In this document: one piece after another, positions 59,901 through 64,000 of the stretch
Layout of the letters: each line of letters opens with the position of its first letter
How positions within the stretch are numbered: position 1 is the first letter of the stretch
Assembly: GCA_019916065.1 (NCBI GenBank)
Contig: CM034244.1
Location: 35,835,433 to 35,899,432 of the forward strand
Reading direction: 5' to 3'
Origin: Vitellaria paradoxa
Lineage: Eukaryota; Streptophyta; Magnoliopsida; Ericales; Sapotaceae
Length of the DNA stretch: 64,000 bases
The notes under the pieces: model-generated
Database searches by the model: none
What the model saw: the letters and a program-made list of their open reading frames with translations, nothing else
What the model was told of the DNA's origin: nothing
Program-made: the position numbers and the translations under genes

Positions 59901-60558
59901 TCACTGAAACTGGGGTGACAAGCAGTTCAATTAGGGAAACTGCAGCATCAACCTTGTCGAACGTGTCAGCAGATATCTGAACATACAACTCTTCGTAAGC
60001 ACCATGGGCCTCATTTCCATCAGATGGGGCAATCTCAACCTGAGCATTTTAATGTGGAGTGAGGGAAGAATGGTTAATCGAGCTAGATGAACATTAGATT
60101 ATACAATTCCAAAAATCACAAGGACAGACAGAGTAAACAATAAAATGTTAATATTTGACATGTAGGACAACACCATGGAAACAGAAAGAAAGATTAAATA
60201 AATACGAGGAAGGGAGTTGCTATATGAAGTAGAAGTTTATGCCTGACTATCGAAATAGTACAATCGTATTTATTCAAGAAAATTACCTTCTCTCCGGTAT
60301 CTGCTTTAGTACCATAAACTCGAATTCTAGCCCCTGTTTCCTGGTTTGAAGTTTTAAATGAAAAATAATGAAAAAGTAGACAATGTTCACCATAACATCT
60401 GTATTTAGGAAGCACCAATTATTAATTAAAACGAAAACCACCCAGCATTGACACATAATGACATCTAATGAGAAACTTACCTTCTCCAATCGTTTTTGAG
60501 TATCACTTGCAGTGCCAAATATTAGACCAATGAAGTTGTATCCAGGATATTCTTTGAT
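56906..60558 (-). CDS. KH-domain, proline-rich RNA-binding protein (C-terminal four exons)
   Basis: Minus-strand exons 60558-60481, 60340-60287, 60039-59905 and 58744-56906 join in phase 0 with proper splice sites. The first three encode a KH domain of SF1/branchpoint-binding type: EYPGYNFIGLIFGTASDTQK, ETGARIRVYGTKADTGEK, then YEELYVQISADTFDKVDAAV. The GxxG loop reads GTAS. The last exon encodes 612 residues dominated by Pro, Ser, Gln and Leu (low complexity, including an eight-proline run in TAPPPPPPPPS), ending in a charged KMKKQESDPEYEDLMASVGV tail. The family binds RNA in the nucleus and may take part in splicing; that is inference from the domain. The 5' exons are not in the visible 60.56-62.3 kb and probably lie beyond the copia insertion. 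The frame is unbroken, so it is likely functional. Confidence 0.85.
58745..59904 (-). other. KH-gene intron of 1.16 kb
   Basis: Contains a short tandem duplication AGCATAGGGAAGAAACCCAT (near 59322 and 59359) and a repeated motif around TTGTGAGGCTGC (58915 and 58996). No gene seen inside. Confidence 0.6.
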
Positions 60559-61229
60559 CTGCAGAGGCAATACATCGAATTGTTTCAGAAGGAAATGAAA
60601 CTTCATTTGTTCAATGAAATATTGAATTCCATATATCATGTTGTCTCATCATCAACAACTAAGTGGATCAAGGCATCCACAACGGATGTATTTATATTTT
60701 TTAAATAACCCAAGAGCTGAGTATGGATTATAAAATCAATATAGCACATATAAAGATTTCAAAAGGTTGCATGGTTAGAATTAAAGTCTTGTACTAAAAA
60801 TTTTAAGTAACAAGAATGGATTTATTTGAAATCCATGCCAGTGCAAGGTCTAGTTACACATCTCCCCTTCCAACTTCATTCACCCATTTTTTTTTTTTTA
60901 ACACAGCCGGTCTAGTGTATTTATTTTAACAGAGTTTTTCCCAAGCCCAGATAAAGGAGAGACATTACGGTAGGTTGACAGCCAATGTAAAACATAGTCA
61001 CTTGACCTCACAGAAACATCCATTAGTTTTGATTCATATAACTGATCCGAACTAGCTTTGGGACCACGACTTTGTTTGAAAGCATTAAGGATACCATCCA
61101 ATTAAAAAGACATAAAAGAGCCTCAATTAAATATCCAAACGCTCACCAAAATTCAAGAAATTAAACAAATCTTGGTCATCAATGGAGCAGAGCAAGAGGT
61201 TAATTGTGAAACATGCAGACCATGCGCTG

Positions 61230-61640
61230 ATGAGCTATTAACATGGCTAGCTTATTTCACTCTTAATCCTAGTATCTACCACCTCAATAGCTACAAGAAC
61301 TGCATCAAGTCTTTGACGACCCTCCACAAATACATTTTGACACCAAACGTTATGCTTTTAAGAACTTGCTTCAATCTCAATGCCAAAACACCTACTATTA
61401 TCTTATATAAACTCCCTAGTAGGCTTTATCGATCTGAAATCCCAAGCAATAAATGACGCATAGAGGCTATTTTCGAGCTTTTCAATTTTATAAAATTCTT
61501 GAAAGATCTGCAAAATGTGTCTTTTAAGACATTCCAGCAACTCAAGGGAAAATCCATAGTCATCTCAGGCCATCAAGACCAAGGTCCTTGTCTCCATTCA
61601 GCAGATTAAGAGCTCTCCAGATTTCCTACTCACAAAATGC
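61230..61640 (-). pseudogene. Degraded LINE reverse-transcriptase fragment
   Basis: In shifting minus-strand frames I read LNGDKDLGLDG, corresponding to the LNGDKAPGPDG motif of plant LINEs, and further on SLLGSLYKIIVGVLALRLKQ, corresponding to the LVGSLYKILAKVLANRLK motif. Stops and shifts are dense. Confidence 0.6.
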
Positions 61641-61919
61641 GCCTTCCAGACTCAAGTTTCAGCACCGAAAATGGCAGGCAATTCCAGCCCCATCAAACTT
61701 AGGCCACCATGAATCTCCTCTCTTCAGCTCCCTACCATCAATAGTCACCTTATCAATGCAATTGAAACGTTACTTCATTCACTTAGATCTCTTAATCTAA
61801 CTTTAGTAGCCAATCCTCCTACAAACCTCTAAGCTAGTTGTTAACCTGTGCATCACAAAAAAATATATTCATAATACACATTTCTTTATAATGAAACATA
61901 GTAGTTTATAAACTTATAA

Positions 61920-61985
61920 AGGGCGGCTAGTGCACGAGGCTTGTGCCTATGTGGACCCTATCGAGCAGCAATTTACTTAATCAAA
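61920..61985 (+). repeat. Au-type SINE 5' fragment (tentative)
   Basis: GGGCGGCTAGTGCACGAGGC resembles the conserved segment of the widespread plant Au SINE. Similarity fades after about 60 bases. Confidence 0.35.
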
Positions 61986-62314
61986 CTGAGTAATATGTAT
62001 ATATATATATATATATACTCAAAAGAAACTTATCACTTGCATGGCATACAAAAGGATCCTTCAGGAGAGACACATAAACAGAGAATTAGATATAGCAAAG
62101 GTATTTACCCAACGCATACCACACTACTTAAGGAATTAATGGAAGAAAAAGCAAGAACTGCTTTATTCCTAGACATCAGTACCATTATTGTATTGTTTGT
62201 TGTGTCAAAAAATACGAAGTGTGAGTAAATTTAGGATCCTTTCCAAATTTCTGGTCCTCAATACACAATGAAGAAAGCAAAAATCTCCAGTGGTGTGTTT
62301 GGATGGTATATCTA

Positions 62315-62511
62315 TGTTGGCTAATTTGAATTTATTAGAGGATTTGCAAGAGGATTTGTAGGAATTTGTTTATGTAATTAGGTTATTGTAATTAATTGTA
62401 ATTGATTATGATTGATAGGTTTACCATATTTAGGAGATTATATCTCACTATAAATAGGATATGTAACATACAGATTAAAAGTATGAATAAAACTATTCTC
62501 CTTTTTCCTCA
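62315..62511 (+). repeat. Short 5' LTR of the 62.3-kb copia element
   Basis: Only 197 bases. The start is inferred from TGTTGG; the end is fixed by the adjacent primer site. CACTATAAATAGG and GAATAAAAC mark the TATA and poly(A) signals. Confidence 0.6.
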
Positions 62512-62523
62512 TGGTATCAGAGC
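62512..62523 (+). other. tRNA-iMet primer-binding site
   Basis: TGGTATCAGAGC, perfect, directly after the LTR. Confidence 0.88.
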
Positions 62524-62985
62524 TGCAGAAGCTCTTCTGGGAATAGGGTTTACAGCCTTCATTGCGTAAACCCTTCACTGTCTCTTCACTGCCCGGCCTT
62601 CATTGCCATTTTTTCTTTATATCAAGCACACACGCGCTTGGTAGAAGTACTCAGAGGGTTCCAATCGGCAGAATACCAGAAGATCACCGCCAGTTGCCGT
62701 GCCACGCGCCATCGAAGAAATTGTACGCCGACCCACGCGCCGGCGCGTGAGGGTGCGTGAGGCACTATTGCTCACCGCAATTCTCCAGATCTGGTCGCCG
62801 GCCTTTGCTCTTCCTTGCCCAAGTGTTCTTTTTTCATTCCTACGATTTTTCTTTGACTGGTTCAATTTTTTCCCATAACCAAAGGTCTGTGCAAGTGTGC
62901 TGGACTGCCCTTCCTCTGTTTCCAAACTTGAGAAAATTTTCTCTCTGGTTAGTTTTATTTTTCTCCATATACCCTTCTCTATACG

Positions 62986-63900
62986 ATGTCAGATTTGACA
63001 GAAAAATCAGCCACCTCTCAGCCTCAAAACGAGGTGACCATTTTCAGCTCAACAGGAGGAGACTTGCCAAGTATTCAATTTGCCTACAGGTTGAATGTTA
63101 AAAATTACATGAAGTGGTCTCAATTGGTTCAAACTTTTTTGAAGGGAAAAGAAAAACTAAGCCATCTACTTGGAACTAGACCTAAAAGGGGAGACCTAAC
63201 ATTCGATGCATGGGATGAAGAGGACTCCATGGTTATGTCCTGGCTTTGGAGTTCAATGCTACCTGAGATCAGTGATACTTTTATGTTTCTTCCAACTGCA
63301 AAAGATATATGGGATGCTGCTAAACAGACGTACTCCAAGGTTGGGGATGCTGCTCGCATTTTTGAAATCAAGACTAAGATTTCTGGCACTAAACAAGGAG
63401 GACGCTCTGTCACAGAGTACGCCAACATGTTAAAAGGTTTATGGCAAGAAATGGATCACTATCGGTGCATTGATATGAAGTGTAGTGAAGATGCAACTGC
63501 GCTAAAGAAATTCATTGAGAAAGAACGTGTATATGAGTTTCTTGCTGGGTTGAACACAGAGTTTGATCAAGTAAGAGTCCAAATATTGGGGAGGAAAGAA
63601 CTTCCCTCACTCAATGAAGCCATTTCCATCATCAATGCTGAAGAAAGTCGCAGGGGAGTCATGCTATATTCATCACCAATCGAGGGGTCGGCTATGGTTG
63701 GAAAAAATAAAGATAAGAAATTCTCAGTCTCGAACACTACTGGTTCAGATAATGGAAAACCCGAAGGCAAGTCTTCTGGTAAGGATGGCCTTTGGTGTTC
63801 CCATTGCAAAAAGCCCCGTCCTACTAAAGAACAGTGTTGGAAACTTCATGGAAAGCCTCCAAGTTCCCAGTGGAATCAAAATTCCAAAAACTACATTTAG
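62986..63900 (+). CDS. Copia gag (nucleocapsid) ORF, ending at an in-frame TAG
   Basis: ATG 62986 opens 304 codons. The N-terminal part has LNVKNYMKWSQLVQTFLKGK and LGTRPKRGDLTFDAWDEED, the middle AKDIWDAAKQTYSKVGDAAR, EYANMLKGLWQEMDHYRC and FLAGLNTEFDQVRVQILGR, all typical of copia gag that coats retroelement RNA. The zinc knuckle near residues 268-281 reads CSHCKKPRPTKEQC, where Pro stands in the place of the usual His. TAG at 63898-63900 ends the frame, but the same frame stays open to the window edge (RSQGYVTQTKEEE), so it is probably a gag-pol frame with a premature stop. It could instead be a leaky stop. Confidence 0.82.
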   Translation: MSDLTEKSATSQPQNEVTIFSSTGGDLPSIQFAYRLNVKNYMKWSQLVQTFLKGKEKLSHLLGTRPKRGDLTFDAWDEEDSMVMSWLWSSMLPEISDTFMFLPTAKDIWDAAKQTYSKVGDAARIFEIKTKISGTKQGGRSVTEYANMLKGLWQEMDHYRCIDMKCSEDATALKKFIEKERVYEFLAGLNTEFDQVRVQILGRKELPSLNEAISIINAEESRRGVMLYSSPIEGSAMVGKNKDKKFSVSNTTGSDNGKPEGKSSGKDGLWCSHCKKPRPTKEQCWKLHGKPPSSQWNQNSKNYI

Positions 63901-64000
63901 AGGAGTCAGGGATATGTGACTCAAACTAAGGAAGAAGAAACCCAGCCTAGCAATGAAAAGGAGAGTGTATTCAGCAAAGAAGACATCGGGAAGCTGAAAT

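Larger units (their letters stand above)
60559..62314 (-). other. Upstream KH-gene intron or flank with LINE and SINE debris
   Basis: No further KH-gene exon was recognised. It contains a LINE reverse-transcriptase fragment and a short SINE-like piece, listed separately. Confidence 0.5.
62315..64000 (+). mobile_element. Ty1/copia retrotransposon, 5' end (continues beyond window)
   Basis: A short LTR (62315-62511, TGTTGG to CTCA, with TATA at about 62449 and AATAAA near 62486) is followed directly by a tRNA-Met primer site, an untranslated leader and a long gag frame. The right part lies outside the window, so the second LTR and any pol cannot be judged. It is clearly better preserved than the copia remnants at 2.1 and 48.4 kb. 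Confidence 0.85.

Overview
The window is nuclear DNA of a flowering plant, most likely a eudicot. It is strongly AT-rich and holds spliced genes with GT-AG introns, tRNA-derived SINEs, Ty1/copia, LINE, hAT and MITE remnants, and an endogenous plant pararetrovirus. The species cannot be named from the sequence. About two thirds of the window is mobile-element or AT-rich intergenic DNA.

Left part (1-33.9 kb): no intact gene was found. It opens with a broken minus-strand DUF716/TMEM45-like gene, cut by the window edge. A second, frameshifted copy lies at 21.75-22.71 kb on the plus strand, and two 3'-end fragments lie at about 20.5 and 23.4 kb. Between these sit a decayed copia element (2.15-4.08 kb) and a near full-length endogenous pararetrovirus on the minus strand (about 15.6 down to 4.93 kb). 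Its last ORF was later split by a 3.92 kb hAT transposon (5454-9374) with clear terminal repeats and an 8-bp target duplication. The viral region runs, in viral sense: N-terminal ORF, coat protein with a broken zinc knuckle, movement protein, protease, reverse transcriptase, RNase H, last ORF, promoter, poly(A) signal, tRNA-Met primer site. Coat before movement protein points to the Solendovirus/Cavemovirus side of Caulimoviridae. From 15.6 to 34 kb the DNA is AT-rich, with SINEs, a solo LTR (24507-25374) carrying four perfect G-boxes, Tourist-like MITEs and other inverted-repeat elements.

Right part (34-64 kb): three host genes. HUB2/BRE1-like E3 ligase (plus strand, 18 coding exons at 38148-48250, RING in the last two; first coding exon not identified) acts on histone H2B. 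A small probable plastid protein (plus strand, 51325-55497, four exons) has an apparent one-base shift in exon 3. A KH-domain, proline-rich RNA-binding protein (minus strand, last four exons at 56906-60558) is convergent with it. The genes are functionally unrelated neighbours. LINE, BED-type hAT, copia and MITE debris fills the introns and spacers. A fresher copia element with a short LTR and a long gag ORF starts at 62315 and runs off the right edge.
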